Assembly: GCA_022835495.1 (NCBI GenBank)
Contig: BQOK01000001.1
Span: forward strand, 2,232,001 to 2,296,000
Reading direction: 5' to 3'
DNA length: 64,000 nucleotides
Source of the DNA: Oscillospiraceae bacterium
GTDB lineage: Bacteria; Bacillota; Clostridia; Oscillospirales; Ruminococcaceae
Shown piece after piece: positions 43,615-51,024 of this stretch. Under the pieces are notes generated by a model. That model had not been told where the DNA came from, ran no database searches, and saw only the letters and a program-made list of their open reading frames with translations. The position numbers were made by a program, and so were the translations under genes. Every line of letters starts with the position of its first letter. The first letter of the stretch is position 1.

Positions 43615-43660
43615 AAAAGCACCCTCGCAGGCCGTTGGCCTGCGAGGGTGTCCTGTTTTA
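43615..43660. terminator. Bidirectional terminator between MFS and aldo/keto reductase genes
   Basis: 13-bp perfect arms (43621-43633 and 43637-43649, loop GTT), followed by TCCTGTTTT on the plus strand and CTTTTC on the minus strand. Confidence 0.8.
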
Positions 43661-43679
43661 TGACATGCAGCGCTTGCCG

Positions 43680-44798
43680 TCATGCGCCGGTCTGCCCAAA
43701 CAATGCAGCGGTCTGGCGCATGCGCGCCGCCACCGGCAGCCGCTGCGGGCACACGGTCTCGCATTTTTTACAGCCCACACACTGGGCTGCTTTTGCCCCG
43801 GGCAGCGCCGCGTACGCCGCGGCCTGCCCGGCTGTGGGCGCGCCCGCGGGCAGCGCCTGGTTATAAAGCTCCAGCACCTGTGGGATGGGAATCCCCGCCG
43901 GGCAGCCCTCGGCGCAGTAGCCGCAGCCCGTGCAGGCCACCAGCTCGCTTTGGCGCAGCAGCCGGGCCGCCTGCTCCAAAAGGGCCTGTTCCTCCTTTTC
44001 CAGCGGAACGAGCGCCTTTAGCACGGCGGTGTTTTCCAGCACCTGCTCCAGGGTGTTCATGCCGCTCAGCACCATCTCCACCCCTTCCAGCCCCGCTGCA
44101 AACCGGAACGCCCAGCCCGCCGCCGGCGTGCCGGGGGCCCGCGTGTTCAGCAGCGCCTGGGCCTCGGGGGGCAGCTTTGCCAGCCTGCCGCCCTTGCAGG
44201 GCTCCATCACAAAAATGGGCTTTGCATGCGCCCGGGCGATCTCGTAGCAGCGGCGGGCCTGCACGGCGGGGCTGTTCCAATCCAGATAATTGATCTGCAG
44301 CTGCACAAAATCCAGCTCCGGGTGTTCCGTGAGCACCCGGTCCAAAAATTCGGGCGTATCATGGAACGAAAGGCCCGCCCGCAGGATCTTTCCCTCCCGC
44401 TTTTTCTGTGCGATGAATTCAAATACCCCGTACTCCTTCGCCTGGGCGTAGTGCTCCCGGTTGATGCTGTGGGCCAGGTAATAGTCAAAATATTCCACCC
44501 CGCACCGCTCCAGCTGCCCGGCAAACAGGCGTGCCGGGTGTTCCGGCCCCTCCAGCCGCCAGGGCGGCATTTTGCTGGCCAGGGTAAACGCCCCGCGGGG
44601 GTAGCGCTCCACCAGCACCCTGCGCAGCGCCTCCTCGCTGTGGCCCGCGTGGTAGGTGGGGGCGGTGTCAAAATAGGTGAACCCCCGGGCCAGAAACGTG
44701 TCCACCAGCGTTTCAAGCGCGGGGTAATCAATCGAGGCGGGATCCTCCTCTTTCAGCAGCGGCAGGCGCATAAATCCAAAACCCAACTTTTTTGCCAT
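43680..44798 (-). CDS. Aldo/keto reductase with C-terminal 4Fe-4S domain
   Basis: 372 residues from ATG 44798 (GAAGGAG upstream). The TIM-barrel AKR shows the catalytic tetrad Asp and Tyr in FDTAPTYHAGHSEEAL, Lys in TLASKMPP and His in YYLAHSI. A C-terminal ferredoxin-like part (about 290-365) carries CTGCGYCAEGCP and CVGCKKCETVCP, enough for two clusters. This fused group is common in anaerobic Firmicutes; substrates are mostly unknown. It could pass electrons between NAD(P)H, a carbonyl substrate and the Fe-S clusters. Monocistronic. Confidence 0.92.
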   Translation of the reverse strand: MAKKLGFGFMRLPLLKEEDPASIDYPALETLVDTFLARGFTYFDTAPTYHAGHSEEALRRVLVERYPRGAFTLASKMPPWRLEGPEHPARLFAGQLERCGVEYFDYYLAHSINREHYAQAKEYGVFEFIAQKKREGKILRAGLSFHDTPEFLDRVLTEHPELDFVQLQINYLDWNSPAVQARRCYEIARAHAKPIFVMEPCKGGRLAKLPPEAQALLNTRAPGTPAAGWAFRFAAGLEGVEMVLSGMNTLEQVLENTAVLKALVPLEKEEQALLEQAARLLRQSELVACTGCGYCAEGCPAGIPIPQVLELYNQALPAGAPTAGQAAAYAALPGAKAAQCVGCKKCETVCPQRLPVAARMRQTAALFGQTGA

Positions 44799-44888
44799 TT
44801 TCCCTTCTCCTTCCGGCAGCTCCCTCCCGTTCATACCGCGTTCTTCCCTTCCGGGCGCATAAAAGCGGCCTGTGCTGCGTCTGTTTTC

Positions 44889-44917
44889 AGTATACGCCCG
44901 CGCGTCCCGCAGCACAA
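44889..44917 (-). promoter_or_regulatory. Promoter of the aldo/keto reductase gene
   Basis: -35 TTGTGC (44912-44917), 17-base spacer, -10 TATACT (44889-44894). The remaining gap to 45006 shows nothing recognisable. Confidence 0.6.
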
Positions 44918-45006
44918 GCCCCGGCCGCGCGGGTTTCGGGTAGCCGGAAATATCGCACGAGCCTGCGGCGGCGTGCCGCTGAAAGCCCAAACCGCCCAAG
45001 CAGCGT

Positions 45007-45756
45007 TCAGCGCACAAAGCCCAAAAGGCATAAGTACAGCACCGGCTGGTGCAGCAGATAAATGGGCAGCGAATAGCGCCCGATCCAGTTCAGGGGCGCA
45101 AATCCCCGGCCCGCCCACCGGGCGAGCCGCTCCCTGCCGCCGCAGGCCCGGCATGCAAAATACCCCGCCAAAAACAAAAACATCCAGGGCAGCAGCGAAA
45201 AATAATCTGTGGAAAAAAAGCCCGGCTCCATAAAGCCCAGCCAGGTGGCAAAAAGCCCATGGTACAGCCGGTCGGGCAGCCGCAGCAGGTGCAGCCCGCC
45301 AAACCCCAGCCAGCCCTGGTTCACATCCCGCGTCAGGGCGAACAGCACCGCGCTGGCGGCAAGGCCCGGCACCGCGGGCACATGGCGCAGCAGCTTTTCC
45401 AGCGGAATGAGCAGCAGCGCACAGGAGCCCAGCAGCGTGAGCACACCGAACACGACCCTGCTTTCCGGCATGGCCAGGACCGTGACCAGCGTGACCGCCG
45501 CGCCCCCTGCCAGCACCGTGAGCCCGCGTTTCAGCGGGCGGCGCCCCAGCGGCCAGCAAAAACCCGAGAGAAAAATAAAGGTCCAGCAGATGCTCTGCTG
45601 CCAAAGAAAGCCCAGCCCGCCCTTGTACCAGTCCCACTGCACCCCAAACAGATACACCAGATCCCACACGGTGTGGTAGGCCGCCATGCTCAGCAGGGTG
45701 GCCCCGCGAATGCTGTCCAGCAGGTCCAGGCGTGTTTTCGCTTGCGTTGCTTGCAT
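45007..45756 (-). CDS. DUF1624/HGSNAT-type membrane protein
   Basis: 249 residues, about seven membrane segments. N-terminal RLDLLDSIRGATLLSMAAYHTVWDL matches the heparan-alpha-glucosaminide N-acetyltransferase-like/acyltransferase membrane family; the C-terminal IGRYSLPIYLLHQPVLYL is also typical. Members move acyl groups across or along the membrane, but the bacterial substrates are unknown. Start ATG 45756 follows AAGGGG. No partner gene is evident. Confidence 0.8.
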   Translation of the reverse strand: MQATQAKTRLDLLDSIRGATLLSMAAYHTVWDLVYLFGVQWDWYKGGLGFLWQQSICWTFIFLSGFCWPLGRRPLKRGLTVLAGGAAVTLVTVLAMPESRVVFGVLTLLGSCALLLIPLEKLLRHVPAVPGLAASAVLFALTRDVNQGWLGFGGLHLLRLPDRLYHGLFATWLGFMEPGFFSTDYFSLLPWMFLFLAGYFACRACGGRERLARWAGRGFAPLNWIGRYSLPIYLLHQPVLYLCLLGFVR

Positions 45757-45949
45757 TTTATTCCCCTTGCCCGCCGGGTGCGGGCCCTCTCTTGTTCCCT
45801 TTTCGCTTTTTCCATCACCATCATATATCCTTGCCCCGGGTCCCCGTCAAGGGGTTCGGGGCATTTTTCTCATTCTTTTCAAAAAAGCGCGGTACGGGAG
45901 ACCGATCCTCTGATATGTACCCAGAATTCTGGACACATAAAAAATTGAA

Positions 45950-46768
45950 TTAGGTGCACATGGATGCCTCTCTGAATTTTGTAGGAGGCATCCATTTTGT
46001 TTTCTCTTGGATTCTTTCGTTGTTGTAGTAATTTATGTAGCCGTCAACAGCCTTGGCAAATGTTTCAAAAGAGGAATACTCTTTTTCATGCCCGTAGAAC
46101 ATCTCGTTTTTCATCCGTCCAAAGAAGGTCTCCATGATGCAATTGTCGTAACAGTTGCCCTTCCTTGACATGGATTGAATGATTTTGTGATCTTTAAGTG
46201 CCTGCCTGAAGTACACGTGCTGGTACTGCCACCCTTGATCAGAGTGAAAGATCAGGCCATCTACAGAGGGAAACTTCGTAAAGGCGCCGGCCAACATTCT
46301 CTGGATCTGTTCCATATTGGCACTTTGAGATAAATCATAAGAAATGATTTCGTTTGTGTTCATGTCGAGTATAGGAGAGAGATAACACTTCCCCCACGAA
46401 AAACCGAACTGAGATACATCGGTAGTCCATTTTTGCATAGGAGCTGTCGTGCTGAAATCCCGGTCAAGGATATTCTCAGCAACCTTGCCGACCTCGCCCT
46501 TGTAGGAATGATACTTTTCCTTTGGGCGCTTTCCTGCCAACCCCATAGTGTGCATAAGCCGTTGTACCCGCTTATGATTGACCTTGTGGCCGCGCTTTAT
46601 CAGTTCCTGATATACTCTTCGCACACCGTAGCGGCCTTTATGCTGTGAGAAAATGTCTTTGATTTCATCTGCCAAGCAATGGTTTCGAACAGCAACTTGA
46701 TCGGCCTTGCTCAACTCAAAATAATAGGTAGACCGTGCCATCTGCATAGATTTCAACAGATATTTCAA
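45950..46768 (-). CDS. IS3-family transposase OrfB (DDE integrase), IS-B
   Basis: 272 residues from TTG 46768, overlapping the orfA stop. Catalytic Asp in WTTDVSQFGF, Asp in FHSDQGWQYQH, Glu in NCIMETFFGRMKNE; HTH_21 region GRYGVRRVYQELIKRGHKVNHKRVQRLMH. The frame stays open upstream of TTG as EKGYQLKYLLKSMQMARSTYYF, the usual OrfB N terminus, so the working protein is probably an OrfAB fusion made by -1 slippage on the AAAAAG run at the end of orfA. Confidence 0.93.
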   Translation of the reverse strand: MKYLLKSMQMARSTYYFELSKADQVAVRNHCLADEIKDIFSQHKGRYGVRRVYQELIKRGHKVNHKRVQRLMHTMGLAGKRPKEKYHSYKGEVGKVAENILDRDFSTTAPMQKWTTDVSQFGFSWGKCYLSPILDMNTNEIISYDLSQSANMEQIQRMLAGAFTKFPSVDGLIFHSDQGWQYQHVYFRQALKDHKIIQSMSRKGNCYDNCIMETFFGRMKNEMFYGHEKEYSSFETFAKAVDGYINYYNNERIQEKTKWMPPTKFREASMCT

Positions 46769-47328
46769 TTGGTATCCTTTTTCACGCAGCTCTTTGATGA
46801 TCGCTGCTTTCTCGCCTTGAGTTGCGCTGCGTGCCTCTCTTCTCTCAAGGCGATCTCTTTTTTTATAACTTCATTCTCCGCCTTTATATACTCGTTTTCT
46901 GCCCGAAGCCGGATCAATTCTTCTCGTTCGGATTCATTCAGTGGCCTTGCTTCTTCCTTTTTCATTTGGGGTACCCCTTTACTTGGACGACCTTTTTTCA
47001 TTTCTACCAGGCCATTATACCCCTTTGTTTTATAGTTTTGAACCCATTGATACAATAGTCTATCTTGAATACCGGCCTCGATTGCCACTGACACACAGGA
47101 TTTTCCGGACATTACTTGGGATACTAGTTCCAGCCGTTCTTCTGGTGTCCAGTTCCTGTTGAAATTTTTGTGTTTCAGTGCTTCTGGACCGCGGCTATCC
47201 TCTGCTCTTACCCATAGTCTCACTTTATCCCGAAAGGATTTATCGCTAACACCTTCCGGCGTTTCTGGCCATTTTCCTTCTCGATACAGTTCTACACATT
47301 TCCTTTTGTACTCATATGTGTACCGCAT
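46765..47328 (-). CDS. IS3-family transposase OrfA, IS-B
   Basis: 187 residues from ATG 47328. Two helix-turn-helix units (MRYTYEYKRKCVELYREGKWP...; LVSQVMSGKSCVSVAIEAGI) followed by a leucine-zipper-like helix (ESEREELIRLRAENEYIKAENEV). Longer than the minimal OrfA and typical for the IS150 group. The final codons contain a GTG AAA AAG run suited to -1 frameshifting into orfB. Confidence 0.9.
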   Translation of the reverse strand: MRYTYEYKRKCVELYREGKWPETPEGVSDKSFRDKVRLWVRAEDSRGPEALKHKNFNRNWTPEERLELVSQVMSGKSCVSVAIEAGIQDRLLYQWVQNYKTKGYNGLVEMKKGRPSKGVPQMKKEEARPLNESEREELIRLRAENEYIKAENEVIKKEIALREERHAAQLKARKQRSSKSCVKKDTN

Positions 47329-47423
47329 AATAATACCCCCTCTACTGGGTGTCCAGTAAAGGGGGTACATATCACCTCCCGCACCGCGCTTTTCCTCAAT
47401 TCCCGGGGCGCCCCCGGGGGCCT

Positions 47424-47576
47424 TCAGTGCTTGTCTGGGTGGCACATCCCCGCGCTGGGGCAGCCGGAGCAGCCGCATCCGCAGCCGCCCTTTTTGCGCC
47501 CCCGCACCAGGTGCACCACCACGGCAACAAAAGCCGCCAGCACCACCAGCCCAATGATCATGGTGGGAAGATTCAT
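47424..47576 (-). CDS. FeoB-associated Cys-rich membrane protein
   Basis: 50 residues from ATG 47576 (GGAGGTGC upstream). One N-terminal membrane helix (MIIGLVVLAAFVAVVVHLV) and a short Cys-rich tail (GGCGCGCSGCPSAGMC). Small proteins of this kind follow feoB in many Firmicutes and are thought to assist ferrous iron import. Last gene of the feo operon, 17 bases after feoB. Confidence 0.9.
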   Translation of the reverse strand: MNLPTMIIGLVVLAAFVAVVVHLVRGRKKGGCGCGCSGCPSAGMCHPDKH

Positions 47577-47593
47577 AAAAAGCACCTCCGTTC

Positions 47594-49777
47594 TCAGGCT
47601 TTTACTGTATCGTTTCGTTCGGTCAAAAGGGCCGCCCTCTTTTGGTAATCCGCGTTGTACTTGTTGGGCCGCAGCAGCATGTAAAGCAGGAACGCCAGCA
47701 CGGCCAGCGCAGCAACGGTGCCCGCGCCAAAACTCGTTTCGCCGGTGAACAGGCCGCCCAGCTGGTACGCCATCAGCGAGACCGCATACGCAAGGCCACA
47801 CATGTATCCAATGGCCGCCAGGGTCCATTTGCCGTTGTTCATCTCCCGCTTAATGGCGCCCATGGCCGCAAAGCAGGGGGCGCACAGCAGGTTGAACAAC
47901 ATAAAGCTGTAGGCGGTCAGCGCGGTGTAATCCGCCGCGATCGAGCCCCAGATCTCGTCGCCGTTTTCCGAAAGCTCGCCCGCAAAGTGGTACAGCACGC
48001 CGAAGGTGGAAACCACGTTCTCCTTTGCGATCAGGCCGGTAAAGGTTGCCACCGCGGCCTTCCAGCTGCCAAAGCCCAGGGGCGCAAAGATCGGTGCAAC
48101 GCCCTGCCCGATCCAGGCCAGCAGGCTGGTGTTGTTGTCTTCCACCATGCCGAACACGCCGCCTGCAAAGCCGAAGCCCTGCAAAAACCACAAAATCACC
48201 GAGGATGCCAGGATCACCGTACCCGCACGCTTGATAAAGCTCCAGCCGCGCTCCCAGGTCGCGCGCAGCACGTTTGTGCCGCTGGGCACGTGGTAGGCGG
48301 GCAGCTCCATCACAAAAGGCGCCGGCTCACCCGCAAAGGCTTTCATCTTTTTCAGCATGATGCCGCTCAGGATAATGGCGGCTACCCCAATAAAGTAGGC
48401 GCTGGTGGCCACCAGGCCGCTGCCGCCGAACAGCGCGCCCGCAAACAGGCCGATGATGGGCATCTTTGCGCCGCAGGGCACAAAGCAGGTGGTCATAATG
48501 GTCATTTTCCGGTCGCGGTCGTTCTCAATGGTGCGGCTGGCCATCACGCCCGGCACGCCGCAGCCGGAGCCGATCAGCATGGGGATAAAGCTCTTGCCCG
48601 AAAGGCCGAACCTGCGGAAGATGCGGTCCATGATAAAGGCGATGCGGGCCATATAGCCCACGTCCTCCAAAACCGAGAGCATCAAAAACAGCACCAGCAT
48701 CTGGGGCACAAACCCCAGCACTGCGCCCACGCCGCCCACAATGCCGTCCACGATCAGGCCGGTCAGCCAGGGGACCACACTCATGCTCTCGAACCAGCCT
48801 GTCAGGTTGCCGCAGATCACCTCGCCAAACAAAACGTCGTTCGTCCAATCGGTCAGCAGGCTTCCCACCGTGCCGATCGAGATATAATACACCAGGAACA
48901 TCACCGCCGCAAAGATGGGCAGCGCCAGAATGCGGTTGGTTACCACCCGGTCGATCTTGTCCGAAACGGTCAGGCTGTGCTTTGCCGCTTTTTTCTTCAC
49001 ACAGCGGTCCATCACCCTGCTGATATAGGCATAGCGCTGGTTTGTAATAATGCTCTCGGCGTCGTCGTCCAGTTCCCTTTCACAGTCCTGAATATGGGCT
49101 TCCAGGTGCTTGTACAGCTCATCGCCCAAGGCCAGCTCCTCCAGCACCTTTTCATCCCGCTCAAACAGCTTGATGGCATACCAGCGCAGGCTGGCCGCTT
49201 CCACCTTTTCCGGGATCGACTCCTCAATGTGGGCAAGCGCGTGCTCCACGCTGCCGGTAAACACATGGGGGTGCTCACCCGCTTTTTTCTGCCGGGCGAT
49301 CTCGATCGCCTTTTCCGCTGCTGCCATGCTGCCTTCGCCCTTCAGGGCGCTGGTCTCCATCACGGCGCAGCCCAGTTCCTGCCCCAGCCTTGCAAGGTCG
49401 ATCCGGTCCCCGTTCTTTCGCACCAGATCGATCATGTTCACTGCCACCACCACAGGCAGCCCCAACTCGATCAGCTGGGTGGTAAGGTACAGGTTGCGCT
49501 CTATGTTGGTGCCATCCACAATGTTGATGATGGCGTCCGGCTTTTCCTTTACCAGGTACCCGCGGGCCACCACCTCTTCCAGGGTGTAGGGCGAAAGGGA
49601 GTAAATGCCCGGCAGGTCCTGGATCACCACATCCTTGTGCCCCTTCAGCCTGCCCTCTTTTTTCTCCACCGTTACCCCGGGCCAGTTGCCCACATACTGG
49701 CTGGAACCCGTGAGATCATTGAACATGGTGGTCTTGCCGCAATTCGGGTTGCCCGCCAGCGCGATGGTAATGCTCAT
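47594..49777 (-). CDS. feoB: Ferrous iron transporter FeoB
   Basis: 727 residues from ATG 49777 (AAGGAGTGG upstream). N-terminal G domain: G1 GNPNCGKTT (residues 8-16), G3 DLPG, G4 NMID. A helical GDI region precedes the membrane part, which has two Gate motifs around GCGVPGVMASRTIEN and CFVPCGAKMPI, each with Cys residues conserved in FeoB. It imports Fe2+ across the cytoplasmic membrane. It follows two feoA genes and a 16-bp hairpin that includes a probable DtxR-type site. Confidence 0.97.
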   Translation of the reverse strand: MSITIALAGNPNCGKTTMFNDLTGSSQYVGNWPGVTVEKKEGRLKGHKDVVIQDLPGIYSLSPYTLEEVVARGYLVKEKPDAIINIVDGTNIERNLYLTTQLIELGLPVVVAVNMIDLVRKNGDRIDLARLGQELGCAVMETSALKGEGSMAAAEKAIEIARQKKAGEHPHVFTGSVEHALAHIEESIPEKVEAASLRWYAIKLFERDEKVLEELALGDELYKHLEAHIQDCERELDDDAESIITNQRYAYISRVMDRCVKKKAAKHSLTVSDKIDRVVTNRILALPIFAAVMFLVYYISIGTVGSLLTDWTNDVLFGEVICGNLTGWFESMSVVPWLTGLIVDGIVGGVGAVLGFVPQMLVLFLMLSVLEDVGYMARIAFIMDRIFRRFGLSGKSFIPMLIGSGCGVPGVMASRTIENDRDRKMTIMTTCFVPCGAKMPIIGLFAGALFGGSGLVATSAYFIGVAAIILSGIMLKKMKAFAGEPAPFVMELPAYHVPSGTNVLRATWERGWSFIKRAGTVILASSVILWFLQGFGFAGGVFGMVEDNNTSLLAWIGQGVAPIFAPLGFGSWKAAVATFTGLIAKENVVSTFGVLYHFAGELSENGDEIWGSIAADYTALTAYSFMLFNLLCAPCFAAMGAIKREMNNGKWTLAAIGYMCGLAYAVSLMAYQLGGLFTGETSFGAGTVAALAVLAFLLYMLLRPNKYNADYQKRAALLTERNDTVKA

Positions 49778-49802
49778 TGCTTCCACTCCTTCTTTTCGGT
49801 GC

Positions 49803-49840
49803 TTCGCCGTACAGTTAGGCAAAGCTAACTGTACGGCGAA
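49803..49840. promoter_or_regulatory. 16-bp inverted repeat with iron-box-like core between feoA and feoB
   Basis: Arms TTCGCCGTACAGTTAG (49803-49818) and complement (49825-49840), loop GCAAAG. The core AGTTAGGCAAAGCTAACT (49813-49830) matches the palindrome at 50371-50388 in both half sites. It may be a second operator, an RNA hairpin lowering or protecting feoB mRNA, or both. Confidence 0.7.
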
Positions 49841-49855
49841 AAAATAGGCCGCCTC

Positions 49856-50077
49856 TTACTCTACCTCGATCATCCCGGCGTCGGCCTTGCGCACGCTCAG
49901 CTCGTAGCCGCGCACGTTCAGTTCCATCGGGTCTCCCAGCGGGGCCACCTTGCGCACCTGCAGGCCCACCCCCTTGGTGATGCCCATATCCATGATGCGG
50001 CGCTTCACCGGGCCCTCGCCGTGCAGCTTTTTCACCGTCGCGGTCTCGCCCACCTTCACGTCTTTCAGGGTCTTCAT
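49856..50077 (-). CDS. feoA: FeoA-family protein
   Basis: 73 residues, an SH3-like fold (VGETATVKKLHGEGPVKRRIMDMGITKGVGLQVRKVAPLGDPMELNVRGYELSVRKADAGMIEVE spans most of it in three strands and a helix). FeoA proteins bind FeoB in the cytosol and are needed for Fe2+ uptake. Start ATG 50077 follows AGGAGGAGTG. Second of two adjacent feoA genes. Confidence 0.93.
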   Translation of the reverse strand: MKTLKDVKVGETATVKKLHGEGPVKRRIMDMGITKGVGLQVRKVAPLGDPMELNVRGYELSVRKADAGMIEVE

Positions 50078-50091
50078 GCCTCACTCCTCCT

Positions 50092-50304
50092 TCAAATCAT
50101 CACACGGTTTGCCAGGGTATGGTCCAGGGCGATCCGGCTGTCCTTTACCTGCAGGATCAGATTCCCCGCAAGCTCGCTCACCACAGTCACGGTGCCGTCC
50201 GCCACAAAGCCCAGCTCCGCAAGGTGCTGGCGCACCTCGTCCCGGCCGGTGACCTTACGGATGGTCACGGTCTCGCCTGGTTTTGCCATTGTCAAGGGCA
50301 TCAT
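50092..50304 (-). CDS. feoA: FeoA-family protein (second copy)
   Basis: 70 residues from ATG 50304 (GGAGGGGG upstream). Same SH3-like pattern as its neighbour (KPGETVTIRKVTGRDEVRQHLAELGFVADGTVTVV...SRIALDHTLANRVMI), with the RxxLxELGF helix typical of FeoA. First gene of the operon. The two copies differ enough to have distinct roles. Confidence 0.92.
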   Translation of the reverse strand: MMPLTMAKPGETVTIRKVTGRDEVRQHLAELGFVADGTVTVVSELAGNLILQVKDSRIALDHTLANRVMI

Positions 50305-50370
50305 ATCCCCCTCCTTTTGTTCAGCCCTTCCACGCGCGCCCTGCGGCCGTGCGAAAAGGGCTTTGGATGA

Positions 50371-50388
50371 AGTTAGCATGCGCTAACT
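50371..50388. promoter_or_regulatory. Probable DtxR-type operator of the feo operon
   Basis: Palindrome AGTTAGCATGCGCTAACT, 15 bases downstream of the feo -10 box, so bound repressor would block early transcription. Half sites AGTTAG/CTAACT recur at 49813-49830. Confidence 0.72.
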
Positions 50389-50403
50389 CTCTGAACAGTT
50401 CGA

Positions 50404-50432
50404 AGTTTAACACAACTAACCTGCTTTGTCAA
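50404..50432 (-). promoter_or_regulatory. Promoter of the feo operon
   Basis: TTGACA (50427-50432), 17-base spacer containing a further ACTAACC half site, -10 TAAACT (50404-50409). Confidence 0.82.
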
Positions 50433-50468
50433 CCGTCCATTCCAAAGTTTGGGCACTTTCCGGCAAAC

Positions 50469-50497
50469 TTGCTAAAATCCCTTGTTTGTGGTATGCT
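50469..50497 (+). promoter_or_regulatory. Promoter of the DtxR-family gene
   Basis: -35 TTGCTA (50469-50474), 17-base spacer, extended -10 TGGTATGCT (TATGCT 50492-50497). Confidence 0.65.
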
Positions 50498-50533
50498 GGA
50501 TTCCAGCAAATTGTTTTAAGGGGGCCAGCGACC

Positions 50534-50926
50534 ATGGAGATCCACGAATCCGCCGAAGACTATCTCGAGAGCATCCTGATGCTCAAAGAACGCAAGGGCA
50601 TGGTGCGCTCGATCGACATTGCAAACGAGCTGCAGTTCACCAAAGCCAGCGTGAGCGTGGCCATGAAAAAGCTGCGGGAAAACGGCTATATCGAAGTGGA
50701 CGCCGACGGTTTCATCGGCCTCACCCCCGCGGGGCTGCAGATCGCCCGGCACATCTACGACCGCCACAAGCTGCTCACCGAGTTCTTTGTGCACCTGGGC
50801 GTGAGCCCGGAGGTGGCGGCGGCCGACGCCTGCAAGGTGGAGCACGATCTGAGCGACGAAACCTTTGAAAAGCTTTTGGCCCATGCCCGCAGCGGCATGC
50901 CGCCCAAAAACGGCACGCCGGAATAG
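50534..50926 (+). CDS. DtxR-family iron-dependent regulator
   Basis: 130 residues from ATG 50534 (GGGGGCC upstream). Winged helix (about 1-65; VRSIDIANELQFTKASVSVAMKKLRENGYIE) and dimerisation/metal domain (about 70-125). The metal-site segment DACKVEHDLSDE keeps the Cys-x2-Glu-His arrangement of DtxR/IdeR rather than the Glu of MntR, which favours iron. No SH3 domain, as in short Firmicutes members. Divergent to feo and next to matching palindromes, so it most likely represses feo when iron is plentiful. Confidence 0.9.
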   Translation: MEIHESAEDYLESILMLKERKGMVRSIDIANELQFTKASVSVAMKKLRENGYIEVDADGFIGLTPAGLQIARHIYDRHKLLTEFFVHLGVSPEVAAADACKVEHDLSDETFEKLLAHARSGMPPKNGTPE

Positions 50927-50942
50927 CCGCGCGCCGCTTTTT

Positions 50943-50975
50943 GCAGCGCCCTGTACAGGGCGCTGCTGTTTTATT
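50943..50975 (+). terminator. Terminator of the DtxR-family gene
   Basis: 24-base perfect palindrome (50943-50966) followed by TGTTTTATT. Confidence 0.85.
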
Positions 50976-51024
50976 GCGATCCCTTATCCTTTCCACCGGA
51001 ATTTGAACAAAAAGGAGGGCGCCT

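Larger units (their letters stand above)
45911..47374 (-). mobile_element. IS3-family insertion sequence (1464 bp, IS150-like), IS-B
   Basis: Inverted repeats TGATATGTACCC at 45911-45922 and complement 47363-47374, with a second matching patch CTGGACAC further in. 4-bp target duplication CCTC at 45907-45910 and 47375-47378. Carries orfA and orfB on the minus strand; more AT-rich than its surroundings. Confidence 0.93.
45881..47393. terminator. feo operon terminator split by an IS element
   Basis: Left arm GCGCGGTACGGGAG (45887-45900, preceded by six A) and right arm CTCCCGCACCGCGC (47376-47389, followed by TTTT) are complementary except for one A-C mismatch. Without the IS they form a hairpin with a 7-base loop and a T-run on the minus strand, downstream of the feo operon. 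Confidence 0.82.

Noticed and set aside
47642-49828. Long open frame on the plus strand opposite feoB
   Set aside because: Shadow of feoB with unusual His/Gln-rich composition and no domain.
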